The position numbers and the translations under genes were made by a program. A stretch of 64,000 bases of DNA, from assembly GCA_963728125.1 (NCBI GenBank), contig CAVSIZ010000001.1, forward strand, positions 310,001-374,000, given 5' to 3'. Source of the DNA: CAWDCV01 sp963728125 (GTDB taxonomy: Bacteria > Actinomycetota > Actinomycetes > CAWDCV01). The notes under the pieces are model-generated. The model saw only the letters and a program-made list of their open reading frames with translations. It was not told the origin of the DNA and ran no database searches. This document shows positions 27,458 to 36,687 of this stretch, piece after piece; the first letter of the stretch is position 1, and each line of letters opens with the position of its first letter.

Positions 27458-28402
27458 CTAGAAGAACACGGAACGCCGTTGCATCAGCAGCCGGTACAGC
27501 GTCTGCTGGATGGTCTCGCGTACCTGGTCGGTGAGGTTGAACACGAGCATCGGGTCGTCAGCGGCGGCACTACCCAGGTCAGCGGTGGGGATCGGTTCGC
27601 CGAACTCGATCAGCCACTTCGACGGAAGCGGGACCAGGCCCAGCGGACCCAGCCACGGGAACGTTGGAGTGACCGGGAAGTACGGCAGGCCAATGAGCCG
27701 CGCGACTGTCCGGAGATTCCCGAGCATCGGGTAGATCTCCTCGGCACCGACGATCGAGCACGGCACGATGGGCACGCCGGCCCGGATCGCTGCCGACACG
27801 AAGCCACCGCGTCCGAACCGCTGCAGCCGGTACCGCTCGGAGAACGACTTGCCGATTCCCTTGTAGCCCTCGGGCCATACGCCGACCAGCTCGCCGTTGG
27901 CGAGCAGCCGCTCGACGTCGGGCGTGGACGCGAGCGTCGACCCGCTCTTGCGGGCGATCTCACCGACGAACGGAGTGCGAAACACCAGGTGGGCGCCCAG
28001 CATCCGCAGGTGTCGCCGGGCCGGGTGTTGGTCGAGGATCGCCAGCTGGGTCATGAGCGAGTCGAGTGCGATCGCGCCGGAATGGTTTGCGACGATCAGC
28101 GCTGGACCGTGCGCCGGGACGTGGTCGAGCCCGCTTACCTCGACGCGGAACCACCGCTGGAACAGCGGTCGCAGCGGCGCCATCAGGACGGCGTCGTTGA
28201 GCTCCGCATCGAAGCCGAACTCGTCGACCTCGTAGTCACCGGTCAGGCGGCGACGCAGGAAGTCCAGCGCGGCCGTGATGCGCTGCTCCCAATCGGTGGC
28301 CGGCTCCGGCTGGGGCGGATCTGGCTCGGGTACGTCGCGTGGCTGCGCCGTACGCCGACGGCGGTCGCCACCGTCGATGGGGATGACGCGGGCATCAGGC
28401 AT
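27458..28402 (-). CDS. Lysophospholipid acyltransferase family protein
   Basis: 314 residues. Acyltransferase box NHSGAIALD near residue 106, followed by LVFRTPFVGEIARKSG, the GVWPEGYKGIGK motif and VPIVPCSIVGAEEIYP, as in glycerophosphate and diacylglycerol acyltransferases. It probably acylates a lysolipid at the membrane; the substrate is unknown. ATG 28402 has AGGAGG five bases upstream and a disordered Arg/Pro-rich N-terminus. The first 8 bases overlap the epimerase stop. Homologues sit next to the same epimerase in Streptomyces and M. tuberculosis (Rv0501-Rv0502). Confidence 0.85.
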   Translation of the reverse strand: MPDARVIPIDGGDRRRRTAQPRDVPEPDPPQPEPATDWEQRITAALDFLRRRLTGDYEVDEFGFDAELNDAVLMAPLRPLFQRWFRVEVSGLDHVPAHGPALIVANHSGAIALDSLMTQLAILDQHPARRHLRMLGAHLVFRTPFVGEIARKSGSTLASTPDVERLLANGELVGVWPEGYKGIGKSFSERYRLQRFGRGGFVSAAIRAGVPIVPCSIVGAEEIYPMLGNLRTVARLIGLPYFPVTPTFPWLGPLGLVPLPSKWLIEFGEPIPTADLGSAAADDPMLVFNLTDQVRETIQQTLYRLLMQRRSVFF

Positions 28403-29435
28403 GTCCGCCTCCTCGCGCCGCCGCAACCACGCCCTGCACGGCGGTCTCGAGTGCGGCCACCCGATCGCGCGTGATCGGCCCGCCCACCTGATGTGTCGCA
28501 GCGAAGTCCTTGAACGTGCCCGTCGTGCTCCAGGCGGGCGCCCAGCCGAAGGTCTCGCGCAGCCGGGTGGTGTCGACGGCGCGGCCGAAGGTGAACAACT
28601 GCAGCTGCTCCACCGACAGATCGATCACACCGGCCTGACGAAGGATCACAGCCATCATCCCGAGCCCTCGCGCGGGCACGGGCAGCGTGGTCGTGCCCAG
28701 TCGACGGGCGGCCTGGCTCAACAGCAGGACGCCGTCGCCAGCGACGTTGAACGTGCCGACGTGGTGGTGGACGATGCTCCGACGCAATGCCTCCAGCGCA
28801 TCCTCCTCATGCAGAAACTGCAGCCGCGGATCGAAGCCGAGCACGCTCGGCAGCACCGGCAAGGAGAAGTACGCGGCCAACTCGCTGTCCGCGCTCAGGA
28901 TGTTCGCCATCCGCAGCGTTGTCACTCCCACGTCTGGTCGCCGTCGAGCGAAGCCGCGGACGTACCCTTCGACCTCGACGGCGTCCTTGGCGTAACCGGA
29001 TCGCGGCGTCTCCTGCGGCTCGAGATCCTCGGTGAAGAGGGCTGGATCGCGCGGCGAGCAGCCGTAGACGGACGTCGACGACTTGACGATAAGGCGGCGT
29101 ACCGACGGAGCCTTCTGGCAGGCGGCAAGCAGCTGCATCGTCCCGATGACGTTGATTTCCTTCATCGCCGCGCGCCGCGCGCCTGGGCGCGACGAAGTAG
29201 CGACGCTCAGGTGGATGACGGTGTCGACATCGGCGGCGGCGATGACCTTGCCGATGACCGGATTCCGGATGTCCGCGCGCACGAACTCGATGCGACCCGA
29301 TGGATCGGAGTGCTCAGCAGGAGGAACGACGTCGACACCGATGACACGCTCGATGTCAGGCGCTGATTGCAACAGGGCCACCAGGCGCCGACCCAACGGA
29401 AGGGCGACGCCGGTGACGAGAACGACGTGCCCCAC
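28395..29435 (-). CDS. NAD-dependent epimerase/dehydratase family protein (GalE2-like)
   Basis: 346 residues with an extended-SDR Rossmann fold: VLVTGVALPLGRRLVALL at the N-terminus, VRADIRNPVIGKVIAAADVDTVIHL and the serine strand IVKSSTSVYGCSP. The usual YxxxK catalytic pair is not present in standard form: SGYAKDAVE has tyrosine but the lysine is at +2. This may mean non-canonical catalysis or a binding role. It follows bS22 and precedes the acyltransferase on the same strand, a grouping kept across actinobacteria, suggesting a shared cell-envelope or lipid job. Confidence 0.8.
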   Translation of the reverse strand: MGHVVLVTGVALPLGRRLVALLQSAPDIERVIGVDVVPPAEHSDPSGRIEFVRADIRNPVIGKVIAAADVDTVIHLSVATSSRPGARRAAMKEINVIGTMQLLAACQKAPSVRRLIVKSSTSVYGCSPRDPALFTEDLEPQETPRSGYAKDAVEVEGYVRGFARRRPDVGVTTLRMANILSADSELAAYFSLPVLPSVLGFDPRLQFLHEEDALEALRRSIVHHHVGTFNVAGDGVLLLSQAARRLGTTTLPVPARGLGMMAVILRQAGVIDLSVEQLQLFTFGRAVDTTRLRETFGWAPAWSTTGTFKDFAATHQVGGPITRDRVAALETAVQGVVAAARGGGHA

Positions 29436-29441
29436 CCGCGG

Positions 29442-29540
29442 CTACTTCTTGTTGCGGCGCTGCACCCGGGTGCGCTTCAGCAGCTTGCGATGCTTCTTCT
29501 TCGCCATGCGCTTGCGGCGCTTCTTGATGACAGAGCCCAC
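29442..29540 (-). CDS. Small ribosomal subunit protein bS22 (AURKAIP1/COX24 domain)
   Basis: A 32-residue, extremely basic protein beginning with GTG at 29540 and reading GSVIKKRRKRMAKKKHRK, then LLKRTRVQRRNKK. It is nearly the same as the 33-residue protein seen as bS22 in mycobacterial ribosome structures, and carries the AURKAIP1/COX24 pattern shared with a mitochondrial ribosomal protein. GAAGG lies about six bases upstream of the start. Easily missed because of its length. The gene lies between the BldC-like regulator and the epimerase, as in other actinobacteria. Confidence 0.9.
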   Translation of the reverse strand: MGSVIKKRRKRMAKKKHRKLLKRTRVQRRNKK

Positions 29541-29630
29541 GGGAACCTTCGCTCGTCGATTCGATTCATACGGCGCAGGCTCGGCGAGCGCGCGCCCGGT
29601 CAGCGTACCCGGGCCGCGCAGCGGACGCGG

Positions 29631-29837
29631 TCAGCCAGCCTCGACGTACGAATCGCGCAGGTAGTCGTGCACGGCCTGCTCGGGGACGCGGAACGAGCGC
29701 CCGACGCGATTGGCCGGCAGCTCACCGGAGTGAATGAGGCGGTAGACGGTCATCTTGGACACGCGCATGACCGACGCGACTTCGGCCACGGTCAGGAACC
29801 GAACCTCAGACAGTGGCCGGTTAAGGGATTGCGCCAT
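29631..29837 (-). CDS. BldC-like helix-turn-helix DNA-binding protein
   Basis: 68 residues with a single winged helix-turn-helix of the MerR-like/excisionase type: VRFLTVAEVASVMRVSKMTVYRLIHSGELPANRVGRSFRV read in two parts, then EQAVHDYLRD. This is the BldC-type DNA-binding module without an effector domain. It is the counterpart of the small regulator next to bS22 and proC in mycobacteria (Rv0500A) and Streptomyces. ATG 29837 is chosen; the longer open frame upstream is non-homologous. The 330 bases upstream hold 31-bp direct repeats, which matters because BldC itself is known to bind direct repeats cooperatively. Confidence 0.88.
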   Translation of the reverse strand: MAQSLNRPLSEVRFLTVAEVASVMRVSKMTVYRLIHSGELPANRVGRSFRVPEQAVHDYLRDSYVEAG

Positions 29838-30167
29838 AGCGAACCGAGCCTTTCGCACGGAACGCGTATCGGCTTCCCCTCCGATGACGTGAAACGTTCG
29901 TGCGCTTGAACGAGATGCTAGTGGCGAGTGTGGCTGTTGGGAAAGTGGTGGCGAATGTTCCCTGTCGATCTTGCGGCGTTGCCGTGGCCCCGGCAGTCGT
30001 GTAGATCGTCGTGAAAATCTCGCCGTCTGAGCGCCTGCAGACGTTGCACGACGATCTACACGGCCACGATCGGGCTGCACGACGATCTACACGGCCGCGC
30101 CCTGGTTGCACGACGATCTACACGGCCGCGCCCGGGTTGCACGACGATCTACACGACCACGAGGCAT
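29838..30167. other. 330-base gene-free stretch upstream of the BldC-like gene
   Basis: Lies between the putative phosphatase stop and the BldC-like start, both minus strand. It contains no convincing ORF. The half nearest the regulator (29838-29998) shows no clear motif; the far half is filled by four direct copies and one inverted copy of a 15-base element (see the repeat entry). Confidence 0.8.
29999..30154. repeat. 31-bp direct repeats with a 15-bp core, plus one inverted copy
   Basis: The core CACGACGATCTACAC occurs perfectly at 30047-30061, 30078-30092, 30109-30123 and 30140-30154, with an exact period of 31 bases; the spacers are similar (GGCCGCGCCC-GG-T type). An inverted copy GTGTAGATCGTCGTG sits at 29999-30013. 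The inverted and first direct copies extend to 16-bp arms around a 31-base loop. Possible roles are operator array for the adjacent regulator, termination hairpin, or a dispersed intergenic repeat. Confidence 0.9.
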
Positions 30168-31010
30168 TCAGCGTGCCGACGACGCCAACCCCGCGCGTTG
30201 CAGGACGTAGGCCGTGAGCGGCGCGTACAGGTGCGGCGCGACGTTGTCGTCCAGCGGCACGCTCACCAGCACCTTGCCCTCCGCCTCGCCCACGAACAGC
30301 GCCGGATCGTTGCAGTCGGCGTACCCGATCGCGTCGATTCCCGCCTCGCCGGCAGCGCCGGCCCAGCCGTGGTCGGCGACCACGAGGTCGGGCGGCGGCT
30401 GACCGTCCTCAGCCAGCGCGGCGAGGATCATCTGCATCGGGACCGGCGAGTGGGTGTGCCGTAACTCGGCGCCGGAGTGGAGCATGGCGACGCCGTTGAC
30501 ATAGCGCAGGTCCCGCACCTCGGTCCCCCACGACCGCCACTCCTCGACGGTCGCGCCGGCCGCCGGCGTCAGCAGCGTGCAGCCCGCCGCCGCCAGTGCG
30601 CGCGCTACTTCGGCGTGGATGGCGAGCACGCCTCCTGGGTGCCCGGTGGCCACGACGACGCGCTCACCGCGTTCGGCGGCCACCGCGAGCCGGTCGGCGA
30701 ACCGCTCCAGCGCATCGATGGTCAAGTCGGGATCAATGGTGTCCGGGCCGTCGATGTGGCGAGGATCGGGATCGATGCCGCAGCGCGCCACCATCAGCTC
30801 GAAGATGTCGGTCGCGTTCCAACGGCCGTCGAAGCTCAGGCCGAACATGAAGCCGGGGTTCCGCTCACTCAGGAAGCGAAAGTTGCGCAGGTTGTTGTCG
30901 CGCGGGGTGTCCACGGCGCCGGCGATCCGTGCCGCCACGAGATGCTCGCGCAGCTGAGCGCGATCCGGCACCGCATCCTCGAACAACTCAGCCGGCGCAG
31001 TTTCGGTCAC
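30168..31010 (-). CDS. Putative phosphatase-family protein
   Basis: 280 residues. I recognise it only as the actinobacterial protein usually annotated 'phosphatase' that lies beside acuC. Visible features: a VVVATGHPGG turn, a conserved GATVEEWRSWGTEVRDLRYVNGVAML region in parts, the histidine stretch ELRHTHSPVPMQMIL, and DLVVADHGWAGAAGEAGIDAIGYADCNDPALF toward the end. His and Asp richness suggests metal binding. No signal peptide or membrane segment. GTG 31010 overlaps the acuC stop (GTGA), so it is translated with acuC. Confidence 0.6.
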   Translation of the reverse strand: MTETAPAELFEDAVPDRAQLREHLVAARIAGAVDTPRDNNLRNFRFLSERNPGFMFGLSFDGRWNATDIFELMVARCGIDPDPRHIDGPDTIDPDLTIDALERFADRLAVAAERGERVVVATGHPGGVLAIHAEVARALAAAGCTLLTPAAGATVEEWRSWGTEVRDLRYVNGVAMLHSGAELRHTHSPVPMQMILAALAEDGQPPPDLVVADHGWAGAAGEAGIDAIGYADCNDPALFVGEAEGKVLVSVPLDDNVAPHLYAPLTAYVLQRAGLASSAR

Positions 31011-32188
31011 TGTGGCCACTCCGGGTCGAGGTCGTGCCAGGGAAACACTGCCTTCCGAGTCGCCAGCACGACGCGGTCGACTGGGTCTGCCGGATCGAAC
31101 GGGCCCTCCTCGACCTTCGGCGAGCGCCCGTCGGTCATGCGCTGCGGCCCAGGTCGACCGGTCACCTGCTCGACGTGCTCGCGCCACTCTTGTGGCACGG
31201 GCGTCTCCGGGAGTACGGGATTCTCGGCCGCGATTGCGAGCAGGTGGGTCCAGATGCGTGGCACGACGTCCACGATCTCGTAGCCACCGCCGCCGGTGGC
31301 GATCCATCGCCCGCCCGCGTAGCGATGGGCGAGCTCGTGTACGGCTTCGTACGCCATCCGCTGGCCGTCGACCGACAGCGTGAGATGGGCGAGCGGGTCA
31401 AGGAAGTGGCTGTCGCAGCCGTGCTGGCTGACGAGAACCTGCGGCGCCCACGCTTCAACGAGCGGCGGGACGATGGCGTGGAAGGCGCGCAGCCAGGCGT
31501 CGTCGCCCGTCCCCGGCGGGAGAGGGACGTTGACCGCGCTGCCTTCCGAGCCGCTTCCGCCGATGTCGTCGGAGAACCCGGTCTGCGGAAACAACGTCCG
31601 GCCGGTCTCGTGCAGGCTGATCGTGAGCACCTGCGGGTCGTCCCAGAACGCCGCCTCGACGCCGTCGCCGTGGTGAACGTCCACGTCGACGTACGCGATC
31701 TTGTCCACGCCCTGCGCCCGCAGCCAAGCGATAGCGAGCGCCGGATCGTTGTAGACGCAGAAGCCGGAGGCGCGATCACGCATCGCGTGATGGAGACCGC
31801 CCGCGATGTTGACGGCATGCTCGGTGACGCCCTCGTGGACGGCGCGTGCGGCGGCCAGCGACGCGCCGGCGACGCGCGCCGACGCCTCGTGCATCCCGAG
31901 GAACACCGGATTGTCCATGCCGCCGAGGCCGCGGCGGAGGTCCTGGGTCAGTTCGCCGCTGCTCAGGCGGCGGACAACGTCGATGTACGCCTGATCGTGG
32001 ACCAACCGCAGGTACGCGTCGTCGGCGTCGGCAGGCGGGACGATACGGACGCCGGGCTGATCCAGCACGCCCATGGCCCGCGCGAGCCGGAACGTCAGGT
32101 CCACACGCAGCGGCGCCAGCGGATGCTGCGGCCCGAAGTCGTACGCCGTGAGGGCGTCATCCCAGACGACGGTCAACGACGCACCCAT
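31007..32188 (-). CDS. acuC: AcuC-type class I histone deacetylase-like protein
   Basis: Zn2+-dependent deacetylase fold, 393 residues. The charge-relay histidine pair is in AGGLHHAM (133-134), zinc ligands are in AYVDVDVHHGDGV (Asp170, His172), the third ligand lies in SQHGCDSHFLDPLAHL, and the GGGGYE loop closes the site. AcuC deacetylates acetyl-CoA synthetase in Bacillus; the target here is unknown. It is the first gene of a coupled pair with the putative phosphatase. Confidence 0.88.
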   Translation of the reverse strand: MGASLTVVWDDALTAYDFGPQHPLAPLRVDLTFRLARAMGVLDQPGVRIVPPADADDAYLRLVHDQAYIDVVRRLSSGELTQDLRRGLGGMDNPVFLGMHEASARVAGASLAAARAVHEGVTEHAVNIAGGLHHAMRDRASGFCVYNDPALAIAWLRAQGVDKIAYVDVDVHHGDGVEAAFWDDPQVLTISLHETGRTLFPQTGFSDDIGGSGSEGSAVNVPLPPGTGDDAWLRAFHAIVPPLVEAWAPQVLVSQHGCDSHFLDPLAHLTLSVDGQRMAYEAVHELAHRYAGGRWIATGGGGYEIVDVVPRIWTHLLAIAAENPVLPETPVPQEWREHVEQVTGRPGPQRMTDGRSPKVEEGPFDPADPVDRVVLATRKAVFPWHDLDPEWPQ

Positions 32189-32198
32189 GAGGACGAAC

Positions 32199-32777
32199 CT
32201 ACGACGCGTAGCGGATCTCTACCCGCCGGTTCGCCGCCCTGCCGTCCGGATTGTCCTCGCCACCGTTGTCGTTCGGCGCGACCGGATCCGCCTCGCCACG
32301 ACCCTCCGTGGTCAGTGACAGGTCGGGTCGCGCCGCGGCGACCGCTGCGGCGACGGCCTCGGCGCGCCGCTGGGACAGACCCAGGTTGTACGCGTCCTCA
32401 CCCAGCGAATCCGTGTGCCCAACGATCGATACGGCGGCGGCGGGCGGGACGGGCTGGAGCAGCGCGGCGATCGCAGGTCCGGCGCTCGCCGGCAGATCGG
32501 CGCTGTCGAAGGCGAAGAGGATGTCGGTGTCAAGACTGAGGACGGTCTCGGCTCCCTCGGTCGCCTGCTTCTCGAGTGTGCTCACGGTCCCCTCGGGGTC
32601 CCACAGGCGAACGGTGCCCGCCGGATCCCAGACCCGCACCGAAGCAGCGAGTTGATCGCTGGTGGGTTCCGGCAGTTCGGCTGGGTCCGTTGGCTGCGCC
32701 GCAGCCGGACCTGCGCTGAGGACGCCGGTGACCAGGGCGCCCATCACCACCAACAGCCATGTTCCCCGACGGGTCAT
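32199..32777 (-). CDS. Secreted OmpA-family protein
   Basis: 192 residues: a signal peptide (cleavage likely after GPAAAQ, about residue 28), a short linker, then an OmpA-C peptidoglycan-binding domain (FAFDSADLPASAGPAIAALL, VGHTDSLGEDAYNLGLSQRRAEAV, and the closing ANRRVEI). The Asp of HTD and Arg of NRRVE that contact diaminopimelate are present. In a cell without a classical outer membrane it probably tethers something to the wall. The ATG overlaps the stop of the upstream lipoprotein gene (ATGA), so the two are co-made. Confidence 0.85.
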   Translation of the reverse strand: MTRRGTWLLVVMGALVTGVLSAGPAAAQPTDPAELPEPTSDQLAASVRVWDPAGTVRLWDPEGTVSTLEKQATEGAETVLSLDTDILFAFDSADLPASAGPAIAALLQPVPPAAAVSIVGHTDSLGEDAYNLGLSQRRAEAVAAAVAAARPDLSLTTEGRGEADPVAPNDNGGEDNPDGRAANRRVEIRYAS

Positions 32778-33352
32778 TGCTGGATCGGGACGTCAGTGAA
32801 CGGGGTCCAGACGCTGCGGAAGCTGACCTCGATCGCGTCGATGTCGTCCTCGGGGGCGGCAAAGGTGGCGAACACCCTCATCGGCGTGCCATTGCGAGTT
32901 CGCGTCTCCACGTTGTCCGACGCCCACGCCACCCCGCCGTCGGTGATAACGGAGTACTCCTTCAGGTTCGCCCGATCCAGCAACGTAGGTCGGAAGAGCG
33001 TCTCCTCGTTGATATCGAACAGGCTGACAGCCTCGTCGTCGCTCACCGACGAGAAGTCCGGTGTCACGACCATAGTGAGCGTCATCGCTGGCCCGTCGAC
33101 CACGAGCGACTGAATTCCCACGGTCACCGCATCGTCAGGGTTCTCCGTGAGCGCGTACGTCTGCTCGACGATCACGTCCTCGGGGTCGAACTGCACGGCA
33201 CCGGCGTCGCTATCCGACTCGACTGCCTCCTCCGAAGCCGCCGACTGCTGCTGGTCCGGTGGCGGCGCTTCATCGCCATTGCTACATGCGCCGAGCACGA
33301 GCAGCGAGGCGACGACGAAGGCGGCGGCAATTCTTTCCCGAAGGCTTCTCAT
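32774..33352 (-). CDS. Lipoprotein, unknown function
   Basis: 192 residues with a lipoprotein signal ending LLVLGAC (Cys23), an acidic Gln/Ser/Ala-rich linker, then a beta-rich domain of about 140 residues (VDGPAMTLTMVVTPDF, FRPTLLDRANLKEYSVITDGG) that I do not recognise; it resembles the immunoglobulin-like DUF4352-type layout. It is coupled to the OmpA-like gene and lies 31 bases after the efflux permease gene on the same strand, so all five genes may be one operon. Confidence 0.7.
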   Translation of the reverse strand: MRSLRERIAAAFVVASLLVLGACSNGDEAPPPDQQQSAASEEAVESDSDAGAVQFDPEDVIVEQTYALTENPDDAVTVGIQSLVVDGPAMTLTMVVTPDFSSVSDDEAVSLFDINEETLFRPTLLDRANLKEYSVITDGGVAWASDNVETRTRNGTPMRVFATFAAPEDDIDAIEVSFRSVWTPFTDVPIQQ

Positions 33353-33383
33353 AACGAGAAGCGAGGGTAGGCGACAAATCACG

Positions 33384-34564
33384 TCATTCCGTACGCAGCG
33401 CCACCACGGGGTCGAGGCGACCCGCACGACGCGCGGGCGCCACGCCGAAGAACACGCCGACCGCCACCGACACGCCAAACGCCAGCAGGGGCGACCACCA
33501 CGAGATGACCGCCGGCAGCGGCGATACCCCGTCGATCAGCAGTGAGGAACCAACACCGAGTCCGATCCCCAGCACGCCGCCGATGGTCGTGAGCAGCACC
33601 GCCTCGATGAGGAACTGCAGCAAGATGTCGCGCTGCCGGGCCCCGAGCGCCTTGCGTAGGCCGATCTCGCGCGTTCGTTCGCGGACGCTGACCAGCATGA
33701 TGTTCGAGACGCCGACGCCACCGACGAGCAGGCTGATGCCAGCAATCGCGGCGAGGACGAGCGTGAGCAAGTTGAGAATCCGTCCGATCGTGCCGAGGAT
33801 CTGCGTCTGCGTGACCGCGGAGAACTCGTCGCCGGGGTACTCCTCCTGCAGCGCGGTGACCAGCCGATCCTGAAGGTCCTCGATGCCGTCGGTCGTAGGT
33901 GCCTTGACCGCAAGCCCGTCGATGCGGTCGACACCGAGCAGTCGCTGCGCTGCCGTTACCGGCACGTGCACCTCGGTGTCGCGGCTGAAGCCGAACGCGG
34001 CGCCGGTCTCCGCGAACACGCCGATGACGCGGAACCGTACGCCCGCGAGGCTGACCTGTCGGCCGAGCGGATCCACGCCGGGGAAGACTTCTTGCGCGAC
34101 CTGCGAGCCGAGCACGACGATCCGCCGCCGAGTTTCCACGTCGGCGGCGCTGAGGTAGCGGCCCCGGGTCAGCGGGCGGTCGAACACTTCCGGGTACGTC
34201 TGCGTGGTTCCCTGGACGGTGACGAACGATTCGCGGGCACCTGACGTGACCGTCTCCCCACTGGTCACCGTCGTGGTCACGCGGTTCGGGTCGCCGACGA
34301 CTCGGGCCAAGGTCTCCACGTCGTCGAGTTGGAGCCGGCTCACCGTCGGCCCGCTATTGGCTTCAAGGCGGCCGGGAACGACGAGGATCAGGTTGCTGCC
34401 AAGCCCCTCGACCTGCGTCTCGACCTCGTTCTTTGCCCCGGTGCCGATGGCGACGAGGACGACGACGGCGGCGACACCGACAATGACGCCGATCATGGTG
34501 AGGACGCTGCGCAACCGGTTGGCCCGAAGCGCGTCCAGCGCCACCCGGAACGCCTCGCCGCCCT

Positions 34565-34568
<4 letters not shown>
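33384..34568 (-). CDS. MacB-like ABC transporter permease
   Basis: 394 residues: an N-terminal helix (RLRSVLTMIGVIVGVAAVVVLVAIG), a periplasmic-type MacB-PCD domain of about 230 residues, and three C-terminal helices with the FtsX motif VGGVGVSNIMLVSVRERTREIGLRKALGA in pieces. It is the permease of a MacAB-type mechanotransmission exporter. The ATG overlaps the ATPase gene stop (ATGA). The operon order is adaptor, ATPase, permease. Confidence 0.92.
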
Positions 34569-35259
<691 letters not shown>

Positions 35260-35263
<4 letters not shown>

Positions 35264-36615
35264 TCGATCTGCTCTCCCTCGCTGACCTGGTCCGCGCCCC
35301 GGACCACGACGAGATCGCCGAGCTGAAGGCCGTTGACGACCTCCGCCGCCTCGTCGCCCTGAGCGCCGAGGGTGACGGTGCGCCGCTGCGCGGTGCCATC
35401 GTCGACGACCCAGACGGCGTCGCGGGGACCATCGCGCACGATCGCGGATGTGGGTACGGCGACGACGTCCTGCACGTCCCGAACCCGAAGGTCCGCCACG
35501 GCGCTCATGCCGGGACGCGGCGCCGGCGCCGGGTTGCCATCGGCAAGCGTTCCGCCCTGCAGCCCCAGCGTGACGCGGTACGCCACGCCACCGCGGCTGG
35601 ACGGCGTCGCGGTGACATCGATCGTGGTCACGGTCGCGGTGTAGGACGCGCCGGGAACGGCATCGAGCTCAACGTCGGCGGGGACGCCCGGCTGGACCAG
35701 CAGGATGTCGGTCTCGTCGACGTCCGCCGCCAGGGAAAGCGCGGATACGTCGACGACATTGGCGACCACTTGCCCGGTCGAGACGGGAACGCCCACGGAC
35801 AGTGCCCCGGTCGTGGTGGCGCCGGCGCCGCTGCTCCCGAGCAGCTGGCCAGCCTGACCCTGCAGGTTCGACGGCAGCTGATCGACGAAACCGGACAGCT
35901 CCTCCCCCGTCGAGCCGCCAGCGCTGGGTGTCGATCCGCCGAGCGTCACCGTTCCCGAAATGGGCGCCGTGACCAGCAGCGCGTCGACGGTCTGCTGGGC
36001 GATCTGCACGGCCGCGCGGGTCTGCACCCGCTGCGCCTGGGTCAGCGATGACAAGGCGGTGGCGATGCCGTCGAGTCCGGCATTGAAGCGGGAGATGGCC
36101 GTACGCGCCTGCGCTTGCGCGACGTCGTACTGCGCCTCGGCCGTCGCAACCGACGCGAGGGCAGACGCGCGAACCGTGGGATCCGGAATCTGCTCTGCGG
36201 CGGCGCGGGCCTGTGCGAACCCCCGCTCGGCCGCCTCATCGGCTTGGTGCTGCTGTACGGACACGTCCGCGCCGGGGATCGAGATCACACCGCTCTCGGC
36301 GGCCTCCGCGTCGGCTTGCTGGGCCTGGCGCAGCTGCTCGTCCGCGCTGGGACTACTGATACGCAGGAGCGGCTGCCCGGCTGACACCTGCTGCCCATCC
36401 TGGACATACAACTCGGCGATGCTGCCGTCGGCGGGAGAGGTCAGGGTGGCGGTCGCCTTGGCGGTGACCGTCGCGGCCGCTTCGACGACCTCGATCACGT
36501 CGCCGGTTGCGACCCGAGCGGTCTCGATGACCGGTTCCTCGCCACCCGAGCAGGCGATCAGTACGGCGCTCAGCGCGACCGCCAGGAGCACACCGGCGCG
36601 GGCGGGCGATCGCAC
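35260..36615 (-). CDS. HlyD/MacA-like efflux adaptor, lipoprotein
   Basis: 451 residues: a lipoprotein signal ending AVLIAC (Cys22), a biotinyl-lipoyl barrel around TSPADGSIAELYVQDGQQVSAGQPLL, a long alanine/glutamine-rich coiled-coil hairpin (about residues 105-235), the returning barrel half LLVTAPISGTVTLGG, a beta-barrel and a membrane-proximal domain. Works with the ABC pair downstream, like YknX in Bacillus. The GTG at 36615 is preceded by GATGAGGCG. Its promoter region holds two 19-bp palindromes shared with the divergent operon. Confidence 0.87.
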
Positions 36616-36638
36616 CGCCTCATCGTAGGGAGCGCCAA

Positions 36639-36657
36639 TGTCAACTCCGAGTTGACA
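36639..36657. promoter_or_regulatory. 19-bp palindromic operator, copy 1
   Basis: TGTCAACTCCGAGTTGACA is a perfect palindrome with 9-bp arms around one base, 24 bases upstream of the efflux adaptor start. A near copy lies 28 bases away. Confidence 0.75.
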
Positions 36658-36666
36658 CGAGGGATA

Positions 36667-36685
36667 TGTCAATGCAGAGTTGACA
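36667..36685. promoter_or_regulatory. 19-bp palindromic operator, copy 2
   Basis: TGTCAATGCAGAGTTGACA keeps the outer TGTCAA/TTGACA arms of copy 1 with a degenerate centre, and ends two bases before the GTG of the plus-strand small membrane gene. Both copies also contain TTGACA, the consensus -35 hexamer. Confidence 0.7.
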
Positions 36686-36687
36686 CC

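Noticed and set aside
29999..30154. CRISPR array
   Set aside because: Unit of 31 bp with near-identical short spacers, only four direct copies and one inverted copy, no cas genes; it is a tandem repeat, not repeat-spacer.
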